Assembly (NCBI RefSeq): GCF_005884405.1
Contig: NZ_VCAO01000002.1
Span: 1 to 64,000 of the forward strand
Direction: 5' to 3'
Source: Qipengyuania marisflavi
GTDB lineage: Bacteria; Pseudomonadota; Alphaproteobacteria; Sphingomonadales; Sphingomonadaceae
DNA length: 64,000 nucleotides
Both the position numbers and the translations under genes were made by a program. Positions 51,988 through 61,393 of this stretch are shown one piece after another. The notes under the pieces are model-generated. The model was not told the DNA's origin and did not search any database. It worked only from the letters and a program-made list of their open reading frames with translations. Positions within the stretch are counted from its first letter, which is position 1. The number at the start of each line of letters is the position of its first letter.

Positions 51988-53916
51988 ATGACCGATATGG
52001 GCAATCAGAACTTCCGAACTTTCGACCCGGCCAAGGAGGCTGGCGCCGAACCACCGCAGCCGCGCGGCAACAGTCTGCGCGACCGGATCAAGCGTTCCGA
52101 ACAGGCGCATAGCGCCGGGCAGCCCTCGACATCGGGCTATGTCCACCAGCCCGCTCCTGCCCCGTCGGAGCAGCCGGAGCAGGTCGCTGAACAGGCACCG
52201 CAGCCAGTGGCTGAACCCGCGCCGCAGCCCGCTGCCGAAGCGCCTGCACCGCCGCCGGTGGCTACGCCCTCGCCAGAGCCTGAAGCTGAAGCCGATGAAG
52301 CTCCTGTCGCGCTCAGCGACAATGCTGGCCAACCCCTTGGGGTGGTGCTCGAAATTTCTGGTGCAGGGTCGCAAATCGCGATTGATCTGCAACGGCTCAA
52401 CGAATGCATGACCGACGAAGACCCCTCCATTGCGATGGCAGGTCAGGTCGGCAGCCAGATCAAGATCCGCGTCGGCAACAGCTGGCTGCTCGCCAGCGTG
52501 CGCAATCAGAAACAGGACCGCAAAGCTGGCAGCATTGTCGCCAATATCGATTTCCTCGGCGAAGGCGTTGAGGAGAAGCTGACCGGCAAGCTCCACGGTT
52601 TCCGCCGCGGTGTTACCCGCTATCCAGTGCCTGGCGCGATGGTTTATCCCGCCAGCACACTCGATCTGAAACAGGTCTATGCCAGCGATGGCCGCAGTGC
52701 GGTGACGATTGGCCGGGTCTATCCCACCAAGGACATCCGCGCCGGGATTTATATCGATGCGATGCTGGGCAAGCATTTCGCGCTGCTGGGTTCGACCGGC
52801 ACGGGTAAATCGACCAGCGCCGCGCTGATCCTGCACCGCATTTGCGAAGCTGCGCCCGAGGGTCACATCGTGATGATCGATCCGCATGGCGAATATTCGG
52901 CAGCGTTTCGCAATACCGGCGTCATCCTTGATGTTTCGAACTTGCAGATGCCGTATTGGCTGCTCAATTTCGAAGAGCATTGCGAGGTCCTGCTGACCTC
53001 CAACGGCAATGAACGCCAGGTCGATGCCGACATTCTGGCCAAGTGTCTGCTGGCCGCGCGCAGCAAAAGCCGACTGGCCGAGACGATGGGCAAGATTACC
53101 GTCGATTCGCCGATCCCTTACCTGCTGTCCGATCTGTCGAACGAAATCCAGAACCAGATGGGCAAGCTGGACAAGGCGACGTCGTCTGCGCCGTTCATGC
53201 GCATCAAGAACAAGCTGGAGGAGCTGAAAGGCGATCCGCGTTACCAGTTCATGTTCTCCGGCATGCTGGTCGCCGATACGATGACCAGCTTTATCTCCAA
53301 GATTTTCCGGATGCCGTCGAATGGCAAGCCGATCTCGATCATAGATGTGTCGGGCGTGCCCTCCGATATTACCGCCACCGTGGTTGCCGTGCTTAGCCGG
53401 CTGGTCTTCGATTTCGCCATCTGGGGCCGCGAGGAACGCACCACGCCGATCCTGCTGGTGTGCGAAGAAGCGCACCGTTACGTGCCCAGCGAAGCCAATG
53501 CGGACGGGTCGAGCGTTGGCAATATTCTGGGCCGTATCGCCAAGGAAGGCCGCAAATACGGCATCAGCCTTGGCCTGATTACCCAGCGCCCGTCCGACCT
53601 TGCCGAAGGCGTCTTGTCGCAATGTGGCACGATCATTTCGATGCGCCTCAACAACGACCGCGATCAGGCGTTTGTGAAAGCCGCCATGCCCGAAGGCGCA
53701 CGCGGCTTCCTTGATGCCATCCCCGCCTTGCGCAACCGCGAGTGCATCATCTGCGGCGAGGGTGTCGCCATTCCGATCCGTGTCAGCTTCGACAATCTGG
53801 AAGAATCGAAGCGTCCCGCATCCGAAGATCCCAGCTTTGTCGAACTGTGGAACAAGACCGGCGGCGAGGAAGATATCGTCCAGCGCACCGTCCAGCGCTG
53901 GCGTTCGCAGGGCTGA
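51988..53916 (+). CDS. herA: HerA-like (DUF87) ATPase
   Basis: A 642-residue FtsK/HerA-type DNA-translocating ATPase. A disordered Pro/Ala/Glu-rich leader covers about residues 30-105, then a HAS-barrel-like region. The P-loop GSTGTGKS is near residue 268, MIDPHGEYS follows, and the Walker B region VCEEAHRYVPSE and the arginine-rich QRPSDLAEGVLSQ block close the ATPase. No NurA, Sir2 or nuclease gene is adjacent. Free-standing HerA of this type is common in alphaproteobacteria and is probably a DNA-repair or chromosome factor rather than a defence gene. Confidence 0.85.
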   Translation: MTDMGNQNFRTFDPAKEAGAEPPQPRGNSLRDRIKRSEQAHSAGQPSTSGYVHQPAPAPSEQPEQVAEQAPQPVAEPAPQPAAEAPAPPPVATPSPEPEAEADEAPVALSDNAGQPLGVVLEISGAGSQIAIDLQRLNECMTDEDPSIAMAGQVGSQIKIRVGNSWLLASVRNQKQDRKAGSIVANIDFLGEGVEEKLTGKLHGFRRGVTRYPVPGAMVYPASTLDLKQVYASDGRSAVTIGRVYPTKDIRAGIYIDAMLGKHFALLGSTGTGKSTSAALILHRICEAAPEGHIVMIDPHGEYSAAFRNTGVILDVSNLQMPYWLLNFEEHCEVLLTSNGNERQVDADILAKCLLAARSKSRLAETMGKITVDSPIPYLLSDLSNEIQNQMGKLDKATSSAPFMRIKNKLEELKGDPRYQFMFSGMLVADTMTSFISKIFRMPSNGKPISIIDVSGVPSDITATVVAVLSRLVFDFAIWGREERTTPILLVCEEAHRYVPSEANADGSSVGNILGRIAKEGRKYGISLGLITQRPSDLAEGVLSQCGTIISMRLNNDRDQAFVKAAMPEGARGFLDAIPALRNRECIICGEGVAIPIRVSFDNLEESKRPASEDPSFVELWNKTGGEEDIVQRTVQRWRSQG

Positions 53917-54651
53917 TCACGTTCCGCGGGTATCTCCGAACAGATGGATATGCAGGCGGTCCGACAGGCGAAAACCGTGCTCGACACACAGCGGCGCGAG
54001 CCATTGTTCGCGGGTCCGCAAAGTCTCGCTCTCGGTGCCTTCGGGCATCAGGAAGACATGGCCGGGGCGGAAGCGATAGCGTTCGGCCAGCGCCAGCACC
54101 TCGTCCACATCGGCGGGTGAGGCGATCACGAATTTGAACCATGCGCGCGGGTCGGTGGCGTAAAAGTCCAGCCGCTCGGGCAGCAGCGCCAGCTCTGCCG
54201 GATTGCCCGAATGCGCCAGCTTGGGGCTGACGTTGAACTGGTCGATGCGGACATCCAGCTGCGGCGGAGCGGCGGTGGTGCCGTTGGTTTCAACCTCCAC
54301 CGTGATATCAGGCAACAGCTCAAGCAGCTTTGCCAAAGCGCCAGCCTGCAGCAGCGGTTCGCCCCCGGTGATCACCAGCCGGTCCTGGCCCAAGGCGCGG
54401 ATGCGGCCGGCTACCACTGCCTCGTCCAAAGACAGCTGATTGGCCTTGCGGGCAAAAGTCGCGCCATCGCGGTGGGGCCGGTCGTCGCCATCAAAATGCC
54501 AGGTGTAAGCGGTGTCGCACCAGACGCAGGCAAGATTGCAGCGGCTCAGACGCAGGAAAGTACAAGGGCGGCCCGCGCTCGGCCCTTCGCCCTGTACCGA
54601 CGCGAAAATCTCCGCTTCGCCGGGGGCCTGCGTGGCAAGCATCAGCGGCAT
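53917..54651 (-). CDS. queE: 7-carboxy-7-deazaguanine synthase
   Basis: A 244-residue radical SAM enzyme in queuosine biosynthesis. The [4Fe-4S] motif is CNLACVWCDTAYTW, and the GGEPLLQAGALAKLL block is the SAM-binding segment. The length fits the family. A 19-base palindrome lies 27-45 bases upstream of the start codon (listed separately). queC, queD and queF are not in the window. Confidence 0.93.
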   Translation of the reverse strand: MPLMLATQAPGEAEIFASVQGEGPSAGRPCTFLRLSRCNLACVWCDTAYTWHFDGDDRPHRDGATFARKANQLSLDEAVVAGRIRALGQDRLVITGGEPLLQAGALAKLLELLPDITVEVETNGTTAAPPQLDVRIDQFNVSPKLAHSGNPAELALLPERLDFYATDPRAWFKFVIASPADVDEVLALAERYRFRPGHVFLMPEGTESETLRTREQWLAPLCVEHGFRLSDRLHIHLFGDTRGT

Positions 54652-54677
54652 GGTGCACCTGCAAATGAAGGTAACAA

Positions 54678-54696
54678 AGGTGACACCGTGTCACCT
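54678..54696. promoter_or_regulatory. Perfect 9+1+9 palindrome upstream of queE
   Basis: AGGTGACAC and GTGTCACCT flank a single C. A related shorter palindrome GTGACAGTCAC is at 54754-54764. Both carry GTGAC/GTCAC arms. The position just upstream of queE suggests an operator for an unidentified regulator. Confidence 0.55.
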
Positions 54697-54843
54697 ATAC
54701 CCAACATGACGCAAACCTTGGAAACCACGTGCAAAATTACCGGAAATCCCAAGGTGACAGTCACGGGGGTGGGGCGCGCAGGGCTTCGGGTCGATTTCGC
54801 AGTCATATCCGGCCCATACCTGAAGCTTGGCGTGTAGGAAAAT

Positions 54844-54862
54844 CCTCCCCGCATGGGGGAGG
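54844..54862 (-). terminator. Terminator of valS
   Basis: CCTCCCC and GGGGAGG pair around a five-base loop. On the minus strand the hairpin starts two bases after the valS stop and is followed by ATTTTCC, so it fits a rho-independent terminator. Confidence 0.85.
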
Positions 54863-54864
54863 CT

Positions 54865-57723
54865 TTAGCCCAGCCGTGTCAGGGCCGCTGCGATCCGCTC
54901 CACTTCGGCGCTGTGATGCGCCAGATCGGCGCGGGCTTTCTCGACCGCTTCGGGCTTCGCCCGGTCGACGAAATTGGCATTCGACAGCCGCCCGTCGAGC
55001 GATTTGGCTTCTTTGCGCGACGCCTCCAGCGCCTTGCTCAGCCGCGCCTTTTCGGCATCGACATCGACCACGCCTTCCAGCGGAATGATGAAGGCATCGT
55101 CCCCCGCTGCGATCTGCATCGCCGCGCCTGCGGGCGCTTCGGCGAAGTGGATGGGGGTGAGACGCGCCAGCCGCTCGATCGCAGGCGCATTGGCCTCGAT
55201 CACTGACTTGCCCAGCGCGCTGGGGGCTGGGCACCATGCGGCCAGTTTGACACCCGGAGAAATGCCAAGCTCGTTCTTGGCCCCGCGCATCGCGCTGGTC
55301 AGCCCGATCAGCCAGTCGATTTCCGCCTTGGCCTGCGCGTCAACCTTGGCATCCGGCTCGGGCCATTTGGCGGTGATCAGCGGGTAATCCGCGCGGTCGC
55401 CCTGTGCATTCCACAGCTCTTCGGTGATGAAGGGCATGAAGGGGTGTAGCATGACCAGAATCTGGTCGAGCACCCACCCGGCAACAGCCTTGGTCTCGGC
55501 GTCGAAATTTGCCCCCACGCCCGGCTTGATCAGTTCGATATACCAGTCACAGAACCGGTCCCACACGAAGTGGTAGATGGTGTTGGCGGCAGCATCGAAG
55601 CGCAGATCGGCCAGCGCCTTGTCCAGCGCGGCCTGTGTTTCCACCACTTCGCCGATGATCCAGCGATTGACCGCGTGGCTGGCGGCAGGCGCGGCCAGTG
55701 TCTCGCTCGCGCCGATGCCGTTCGACTGGCAGAAGCGGGTAGCGTTCCACAGCTTGGTGGCGAAATTGCGATAGCCTTCGACCCGGCGGTCATCCATCTT
55801 GATGTCGCGGCCCTGGCTTTCCATCGCCGCCATGAAGAATCGCAGCGCATCGGCGCCATATTTGTCGATCAGGCCCAGCGGATCGACCACATTGCCCTTG
55901 GATTTGGACATTTTCTGCCCGTCCGCCGCGCGCACCAGACCGTGCAGATACAGCTTCTTCCACGGGTTTTCGCCGGTCAGATGCCGTCCCATCATCGCCA
56001 TCCGCGCATCCCAGAAAAACAGGATATCGAAGCCGGAGATCAGCAGGTCATTGGGGTAGTGTTTGTCGAGCAGGTCGGTTTTGTCGGGCCAGCCGAGCGT
56101 GGCAAACGGCCACAGCGCGGAGGAGAACCATGTGTCGAGGACGTCATTGTCGCGGGATATGCTCACGCGGTGCTGGTTGAAAACACCATCACCAATAAAT
56201 ACTTCAATTCCGTCTCCATAGTATTCACGGGCTTGTTGAAGCGCGTCGTCTTCTGACTCAGCGACAAAAGGTTGCTTGTCTAAAATCGCGCGAATTTGGC
56301 CCTTTGGGGAAAATGCAGCAGCGTCTTCGGAGGCCGCAAGATATAATCCGGACGCGTCTTTTTTCGGTCCATACCATGCCGGTATCCGGTGCCCCCACCA
56401 CAGCTGGCGGCTGACACACCACGGCTGGATGTTCTCCATCCAGTTGAAGAATGTCTTCTCCCAGCTTTTGGGAACAATCTCGATATCGCCATCGCGCACG
56501 GCCTTGATCGGGGCCTGTGCCAGTGTTTCGGCATCGACATACCATTGGTCGGTCAGCCACGGTTCGATGACCACGCCGCCGCGGTCGCCGAAGGGGGTCT
56601 GGATGGTGCGCGGCTCGAAATCGGCCTGCGTTTCCTCGCCATTCTTGTCTTTGGTCACGTGCGGGATCAGGAAGCCAAGCGCGTTCATCCGCGCCGCCAC
56701 CAATTCGCGCGCGCCATCGACCTTGTCGCGGCGGAAACGGTGCAGGCCGAGAAATTCTTCGGGCACCAGTCCGTCCGCCGTCTGGCAGACATCGCCATTG
56801 CCATCGAGCATATTGAGCATCTCGCCCGGTTTGAACCCGGCGCGTTTGCCCACTTCGAAATCGTTGAAATCGTGGCCCGGAGTGATCTTCACCACGCCGC
56901 TGCCCAGTTCGGGATCGGCGTGTTCATCGGTGATCACCTTGAAGCGGCGTCCGGTGATCGGCTGGAGGATATCCTTGCCCACCACGCTGGCATAGCGCGC
57001 ATCATCGGGGTGCACCGCCACCGCCATATCGGCCAGCATGGTTTCGGGCCGCGTGGTGGCGACCACGAGGTGATCCTTGCCCTCTGCCGTCATGACACCA
57101 TCAGCCAGCGGATATTTGAAGTGCCAGAAGCCGCCCTTGGTCTCCACGGTTTCGACCTCGAGATCGGAAATCGCGGTCTTCAGCTTGACGTCCCAGTTCA
57201 CCAGCCGCTTGTCGCGGTAGATTAGGCCGTCCTTGTGCAGATCGACGAAAACCTTGGTCACCGCATCGGTGAAATGCGGGTCCATCGTGAATTGTTCGCG
57301 GCTCCAGTCCATCGAACAGCCAAGGCGGCGCAGCTGGCGGGTGATCGTGCCGCCGCTTTCCTCTTTCCACTGCCAGACCTTGGCGATGAAATCCTCGCGG
57401 CTGTAATTGGTGCGCTTGTCCTGCTGTGCCTCCAACTGGCGTTCGACCACCATCTGCGTGGCGATGCCTGCGTGATCGGTGCCAACCACCCATAGCGCAT
57501 CCTTGCCGCGCAGCCGTTCATACCGGATCATGATATCCTGCAGCGTATTGTCGAGCGCGTGGCCGATATGCAGACTACCCGTCACATTGGGCGGCGGGTT
57601 GACGATGGTATAGGGCGCGGCGCCGGGCCGGGCCGGGCGAAACAGCCCTTCCTGCTCCCAATGCGCGTACCAGCGCGCTTCGATTTCAGCGGGGTCGAAG
57701 GTGGTGTCAAGTTCCTGGGCCAT
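54865..57723 (-). CDS. valS: Valyl-tRNA synthetase with an unusual insert
   Basis: A 952-residue class I synthetase that charges tRNA-Val. The HIGH-type motif is [14 protein letters not shown] and the KMSKS motif is QKMSKSKGN. The C-terminal coiled-coil and anticodon region are normal. Between HRIPAWYGP and DVLDTWFSS there are about 80 residues, against about 45 in E. coli. That stretch (about 56160-56385) has lower GC and more AT-ending codons than the flanks. The ATG at 57723 is chosen because the family begins near that point. It is divergent from the mla operon. Confidence 0.95.
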   Translation of the reverse strand: MAQELDTTFDPAEIEARWYAHWEQEGLFRPARPGAAPYTIVNPPPNVTGSLHIGHALDNTLQDIMIRYERLRGKDALWVVGTDHAGIATQMVVERQLEAQQDKRTNYSREDFIAKVWQWKEESGGTITRQLRRLGCSMDWSREQFTMDPHFTDAVTKVFVDLHKDGLIYRDKRLVNWDVKLKTAISDLEVETVETKGGFWHFKYPLADGVMTAEGKDHLVVATTRPETMLADMAVAVHPDDARYASVVGKDILQPITGRRFKVITDEHADPELGSGVVKITPGHDFNDFEVGKRAGFKPGEMLNMLDGNGDVCQTADGLVPEEFLGLHRFRRDKVDGARELVAARMNALGFLIPHVTKDKNGEETQADFEPRTIQTPFGDRGGVVIEPWLTDQWYVDAETLAQAPIKAVRDGDIEIVPKSWEKTFFNWMENIQPWCVSRQLWWGHRIPAWYGPKKDASGLYLAASEDAAAFSPKGQIRAILDKQPFVAESEDDALQQAREYYGDGIEVFIGDGVFNQHRVSISRDNDVLDTWFSSALWPFATLGWPDKTDLLDKHYPNDLLISGFDILFFWDARMAMMGRHLTGENPWKKLYLHGLVRAADGQKMSKSKGNVVDPLGLIDKYGADALRFFMAAMESQGRDIKMDDRRVEGYRNFATKLWNATRFCQSNGIGASETLAAPAASHAVNRWIIGEVVETQAALDKALADLRFDAAANTIYHFVWDRFCDWYIELIKPGVGANFDAETKAVAGWVLDQILVMLHPFMPFITEELWNAQGDRADYPLITAKWPEPDAKVDAQAKAEIDWLIGLTSAMRGAKNELGISPGVKLAAWCPAPSALGKSVIEANAPAIERLARLTPIHFAEAPAGAAMQIAAGDDAFIIPLEGVVDVDAEKARLSKALEASRKEAKSLDGRLSNANFVDRAKPEAVEKARADLAHHSAEVERIAAALTRLG

Positions 57724-57818
57724 AGGGCCACGGCCTTTGCCAGCCTGTATTGTGCGATGCAACGCGCTTGTGCCTAGCGGCTTGTTTACCGGCCAATTTC
57801 ACCGCATACGCAGGGTAG

Positions 57819-58931
57819 ATGAACGAACTGGCGCAATACGAGCTCGATCAGGGGGGCGACGGGGGCGGGGTGCTGACCCTGTCCGGCCCCTATCTGGTGT
57901 CGACCGTGGGCGCAGTCGAAGACGATTTGCAGGATCTGGACGGCCCCATCGCCACCATCGATGTGTCGCAAGTGACCGAAATCGACACGGTTGGCGCATG
58001 GATCGCCAACCGCCTGTCGCGCCAGCATTCGGCTGAAATCACCGGCGCCAGCGAACGCGCGCAGCGACTGATGAATGCGCTGGGTGAAGACTTTGACGAA
58101 GAGGAAATCGCCGCCCCGCGTCTGCCCTTTGCCACCCGCGTGCCCGAGGCGATGGGCGAGAAAGTGTTCAATGCGGGCCGGGGTGTGCGGGGCGTTATCG
58201 GCTTTCTCGGCGCGCTGCTGATCGCGTTTGGCTCTGTAATCCGCCACCCGCGCAAATTCCGCTGGCTGGCGCTGGTCCATCAGTTGGAGCTTGTCGGCGT
58301 GTCGGCGCTGCCGATTATCGGCCTGATGAGCTTCCTGATCGGCATCGTCATTGCCCAGCAGGGCGCGGTGCAGCTGCAACAATTCGGGGCGGAGACTCTG
58401 ACGGTCAATCTGGTTGGCCGGATCACCCTGCGCGAACTGGGCGTGCTGATGACTGCGATCATGGTCGCGGGCCGTTCGGGCAGCGCCTTTGCCGCGCAGA
58501 TCGGGACGATGAAGCTGACTGAAGAAGTCGACGCGATGCGCACTATCGGCATTTCGCCCATGGTTGCCTTGGTGATCCCGCGCGTGCTGGCCTGCACTTT
58601 CATGATGATCGTGCTGGGGTTTTACGCCTCGATCATGTCGATCATCGGCGGCGCAGTGGTCGGTGATGCGATGCTGGGCATTCCGTTCTGGACCTTTCTG
58701 GTGCGCATTCAGGAAGTGGTGCCGGTTTACGATTTGTGGGTCGGGATGATCAAGGCGCCGGTGTTCGGCCTGATCGTGGGCCTGGCTGGCTGTTATCACG
58801 GGATGCAGGTGCAGGGCGATTCCGAACAGGTCGGGCTGCGCACCACGATGGCAGTGGTGTCGGCGATCTTTGCAGTGATCGTGATCGATGCGTTCTTCGC
58901 GGTGTTTTTCACCAATATCGGGTGGGGCTGA
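57819..58931 (+). CDS. mlaE: STAS-MlaE lipid-transport permease
   Basis: A 370-residue permease of the Mla-type phospholipid ABC transporter, which maintains outer-membrane asymmetry. Residues 1-95 form a STAS domain fused to the permease. The MlaE core follows, with LIGIVIAQQGAVQLQQFGAE and GRSGSAFAAQIGTMK and five to six membrane helices. The ABC ATPase gene starts within its stop codon (TGATG), so translation is coupled. Confidence 0.93.
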   Translation: MNELAQYELDQGGDGGGVLTLSGPYLVSTVGAVEDDLQDLDGPIATIDVSQVTEIDTVGAWIANRLSRQHSAEITGASERAQRLMNALGEDFDEEEIAAPRLPFATRVPEAMGEKVFNAGRGVRGVIGFLGALLIAFGSVIRHPRKFRWLALVHQLELVGVSALPIIGLMSFLIGIVIAQQGAVQLQQFGAETLTVNLVGRITLRELGVLMTAIMVAGRSGSAFAAQIGTMKLTEEVDAMRTIGISPMVALVIPRVLACTFMMIVLGFYASIMSIIGGAVVGDAMLGIPFWTFLVRIQEVVPVYDLWVGMIKAPVFGLIVGLAGCYHGMQVQGDSEQVGLRTTMAVVSAIFAVIVIDAFFAVFFTNIGWG

Positions 58932-59833
58932 TGGCCGAGGATGATCAGGGCCAGCCGCTGGGCCGCCACCAGCGCTATCGCGGTGAATATCCCATCGTCG
59001 TCGAAGGGCTGCAAACGGCATTTGGCGAACAGGTGATCCACGACGGGCTGGACCTGAAGGTCAAGCGCGGCGAGATTCTGGGTGTGGTCGGCGGATCGGG
59101 CACCGGCAAATCAGTGCTGATGCGCGCGATCATCGGGCTGCAACATACGGCTGCGGGCAATATCGACGTGTTCGGTCGGTCAATGACCGATTCCGACCCC
59201 GATGCGGACATTGGCGTGCGCAACCGCTGGGGCATCCTGTTCCAGGGCGGCGCGCTGTTCTCCACGCTGACCGTGGGCGAGAACGTGCAGGTGCCGCTCA
59301 AGCAGTTCTATCCTGAATTGTCGGAGAGCCTGCTGCACGAAATTGCGCGCTACAAGGTCAAGCTGTCGGGCCTGCCCGAAGCGGCGGTGAACAAATATCC
59401 GTCCGAACTGTCGGGCGGGATGAAGAAACGCGCAGGTCTGGCGCGGGCGCTGGCGCTAGATCCTGAACTGTTGTTTCTGGACGAGCCGACGGCGGGTCTC
59501 GACCCCATTGGCGCGGCGGCATTTGACCAGCTGACCAAGGAATTGCAGAAAACCCTGGGCCTGACCGTGTTTCTGATCACCCACGATCTGGATACGCTGC
59601 ACGAGATTTGCGACCGGGTCGCGGTGCTGGCAGACAAGAGGGTGATCGCGGTGGATACGGTCCCGAAGCTGATGGAACTCGACCATCCCTGGATACAGGA
59701 ATATTTCAACGGTCCACGCGGCCGCGCGGCGCTGACCGCGCAGGCGCTCGATGAATTGCGCAAGCATATGGACGAGCCCGTGGCTGCGCAGGCGGTCAAA
59801 GCGTTGGACAAGCCCGCACCGGGCAAGGCATAG
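58931..59833 (+). CDS. mlaF: Mla-type ABC transporter ATPase
   Basis: A 300-residue ABC ATPase powering the lipid transporter. Walker A is VGGSGTGKS, the signature is LSGGMKKRAGLARAL, and Walker B is LLFLDEPTAGLDP, with the ITHDLDTL switch after it. The overlapping start at 58931 is strongly favoured over the longer frame from 58736. A C-terminal extension of about 35 residues (KHMDEPVAAQAVKALDK) is longer than in E. coli MlaF. Confidence 0.95.
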   Translation: MAEDDQGQPLGRHQRYRGEYPIVVEGLQTAFGEQVIHDGLDLKVKRGEILGVVGGSGTGKSVLMRAIIGLQHTAAGNIDVFGRSMTDSDPDADIGVRNRWGILFQGGALFSTLTVGENVQVPLKQFYPELSESLLHEIARYKVKLSGLPEAAVNKYPSELSGGMKKRAGLARALALDPELLFLDEPTAGLDPIGAAAFDQLTKELQKTLGLTVFLITHDLDTLHEICDRVAVLADKRVIAVDTVPKLMELDHPWIQEYFNGPRGRAALTAQALDELRKHMDEPVAAQAVKALDKPAPGKA

Positions 59834-59843
59834 GGCAAACAGC

Positions 59844-60791
59844 ATGGAAACGCGGGCAAATCACGTTTGGGTAGGCGCGGTCACATTGTTGATCCTGGGC
59901 GCCCTTGCGCTGTTCATCGTCTGGCTGGCGCGGCTGGGGACGGGTGAGCAAAAGGAATATGACATCTTCTTCAAAACGTCGGTGGCCGGGCTTGCCAATG
60001 GTAGTCAGGTGTCCTTCGCGGGTGTTCCCGTCGGACAGGTCGACCAGATTGTGCTGTGGGACAAGGACCCCGAATTCGTCCGCGTGCGGATCAAGGTGAA
60101 GGAAGATGTGCCGATCCTGGTCGGCACCACCGCCACCATTCAGGGCAGCTTTACCGGCGTTTCGGCGATCATGCTCGACGGCGCGCGCAGCGGTGCCCGC
60201 GAAATCACCTGTGAAACCACCGCCTGCACCGAAGGCGCACCGATCATTCCGCCGGCAGCGGGCGGCTTTAACGAAATCCTCGCCAACGCCCCGCTGCTGC
60301 TGGAACGGCTGGCGACGCTGACCGAGCGGTTGACGATGTTGTTGTCGGACAAGAATCAGGACGAAATTCAAGGCATTCTGGGCAATGCCAATGAAGCGAG
60401 CGCGGGCTTTGCCAAGGCGGCCCCGCAAATGGAACGCACGCTGGCCGAATTGCAGGTTACCCTGCGAGAGGCGAGCGGCGCTTTGGACGGGTTCACGCAG
60501 GTTACGAACTCGACTGACAAGCTGCTCAATCAAGAGGGCGCGCAGCTGGCGAACGAATTGCGCGGTACGCTGAAAGCCGCCAATGGCGCGGCGCGGCAGC
60601 TGGAGCAGACTTTGGCCGAAGCTGCGCCTGCGACCAAGCAGCTGACCGAAAGCACGCTGCCCGCTGCCGAAGCCACGCTGAAAGACCTGCGCGCCACCAG
60701 CAAGGCGCTGCGGCAGGTGACCGAGAAGATCGACGAAGGCGGCGCGGGCGCATTGCTGAGCAGCCAGCCGCTGCCCGATTACGAGCCGTGA
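59844..60791 (+). CDS. mlaD: MlaD/MCE-domain substrate-binding subunit
   Basis: A 315-residue membrane-anchored MCE protein. One N-terminal helix (GAVTLLILGALALFIVWLA) precedes the MCE domain with SFAGVPVGQVDQIVL and GSFTGVSAIMLDG. Long helical segments follow that may form the lipid tunnel seen in larger MCE proteins. The ATG at 59844 is chosen by family start; the frame extends 31 codons upstream into mlaF. It is the third gene of the operon. Confidence 0.93.
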   Translation: METRANHVWVGAVTLLILGALALFIVWLARLGTGEQKEYDIFFKTSVAGLANGSQVSFAGVPVGQVDQIVLWDKDPEFVRVRIKVKEDVPILVGTTATIQGSFTGVSAIMLDGARSGAREITCETTACTEGAPIIPPAAGGFNEILANAPLLLERLATLTERLTMLLSDKNQDEIQGILGNANEASAGFAKAAPQMERTLAELQVTLREASGALDGFTQVTNSTDKLLNQEGAQLANELRGTLKAANGAARQLEQTLAEAAPATKQLTESTLPAAEATLKDLRATSKALRQVTEKIDEGGAGALLSSQPLPDYEP

Positions 60792-60810
60792 TGTGAGGGA
60801 AGCCCGAGCC

Positions 60811-61392
60811 ATGACCACCCTGTTCAAAATGGCCGCACTGGCCCCGGCGCTGCTGCTTGGCGGCTGCCTGAGTCTGGGCGGTAAAGTGCCCGAGAGCCTG
60901 CTGACGCTGACCCCGACCGCAATGGCCCCGGCGGGAAACACCGCCGGTAGTCAGAGCAATGCGCTGGCGATGGTGGAATTTGACGCGCCGTCCTCTGTCG
61001 ATGTCACGCGAGTGCCGGTGCAGATGTCCGACACCGAACTGGCCTATCTCAAGGACGCGGTATGGGTGGAAAAGCCCGCCCGTCTGTTCCGCCGCCTGAT
61101 TGCCGAAACTATCCGCAGCCGTTCTGGCCGCGTTGTCATCGATGGCGATGATCCCGGCGTATTGGCAACCGACCGGCTGCAAGGCACCTTGCGCCAGTTC
61201 GGCTATGACGTGCCGACATCGTCGGTAGTGCTGGTATTCGATGCGGTTCGCAATGGCGAAGGTTCGGCCGTGAACACGCGCCGGTTTGAAGCGCGCGTCT
61301 CGGGCGTTTCTGCCGATGTGGCATCGGTTGGACCGGCACTGAATCAGGCCGCGAACGAAGTTGCTGGCCAGATCGCCGACTGGGTCGGCTGA
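60811..61392 (+). CDS. ABC-type transport auxiliary lipoprotein (DUF330/PqiC-like)
   Basis: A 193-residue predicted outer-membrane lipoprotein. The lipobox is LLGGC, with Cys19 lipidated. The mature body has VPVQMSDTELAYLKDAVWVE and the RLFRRLIAETIRSRSGR segment typical of this family. It follows mlaD, in the place where MlaC/MlaB-type genes lie in gammaproteobacteria, and probably links the inner-membrane complex to the outer membrane. It is convergent with ATP12. Confidence 0.88.
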   Translation: MTTLFKMAALAPALLLGGCLSLGGKVPESLLTLTPTAMAPAGNTAGSQSNALAMVEFDAPSSVDVTRVPVQMSDTELAYLKDAVWVEKPARLFRRLIAETIRSRSGRVVIDGDDPGVLATDRLQGTLRQFGYDVPTSSVVLVFDAVRNGEGSAVNTRRFEARVSGVSADVASVGPALNQAANEVAGQIADWVG

Positions 61393-61393
61393 G

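Noticed and set aside
51907-53622. 571-residue open frame antisense to herA
   Set aside because: Shadow of a clearly coding gene; no motif of its own.
57786-59021. 411-residue open frame antisense to mlaE
   Set aside because: Shadow frame; the plus strand holds a complete STAS-MlaE protein.
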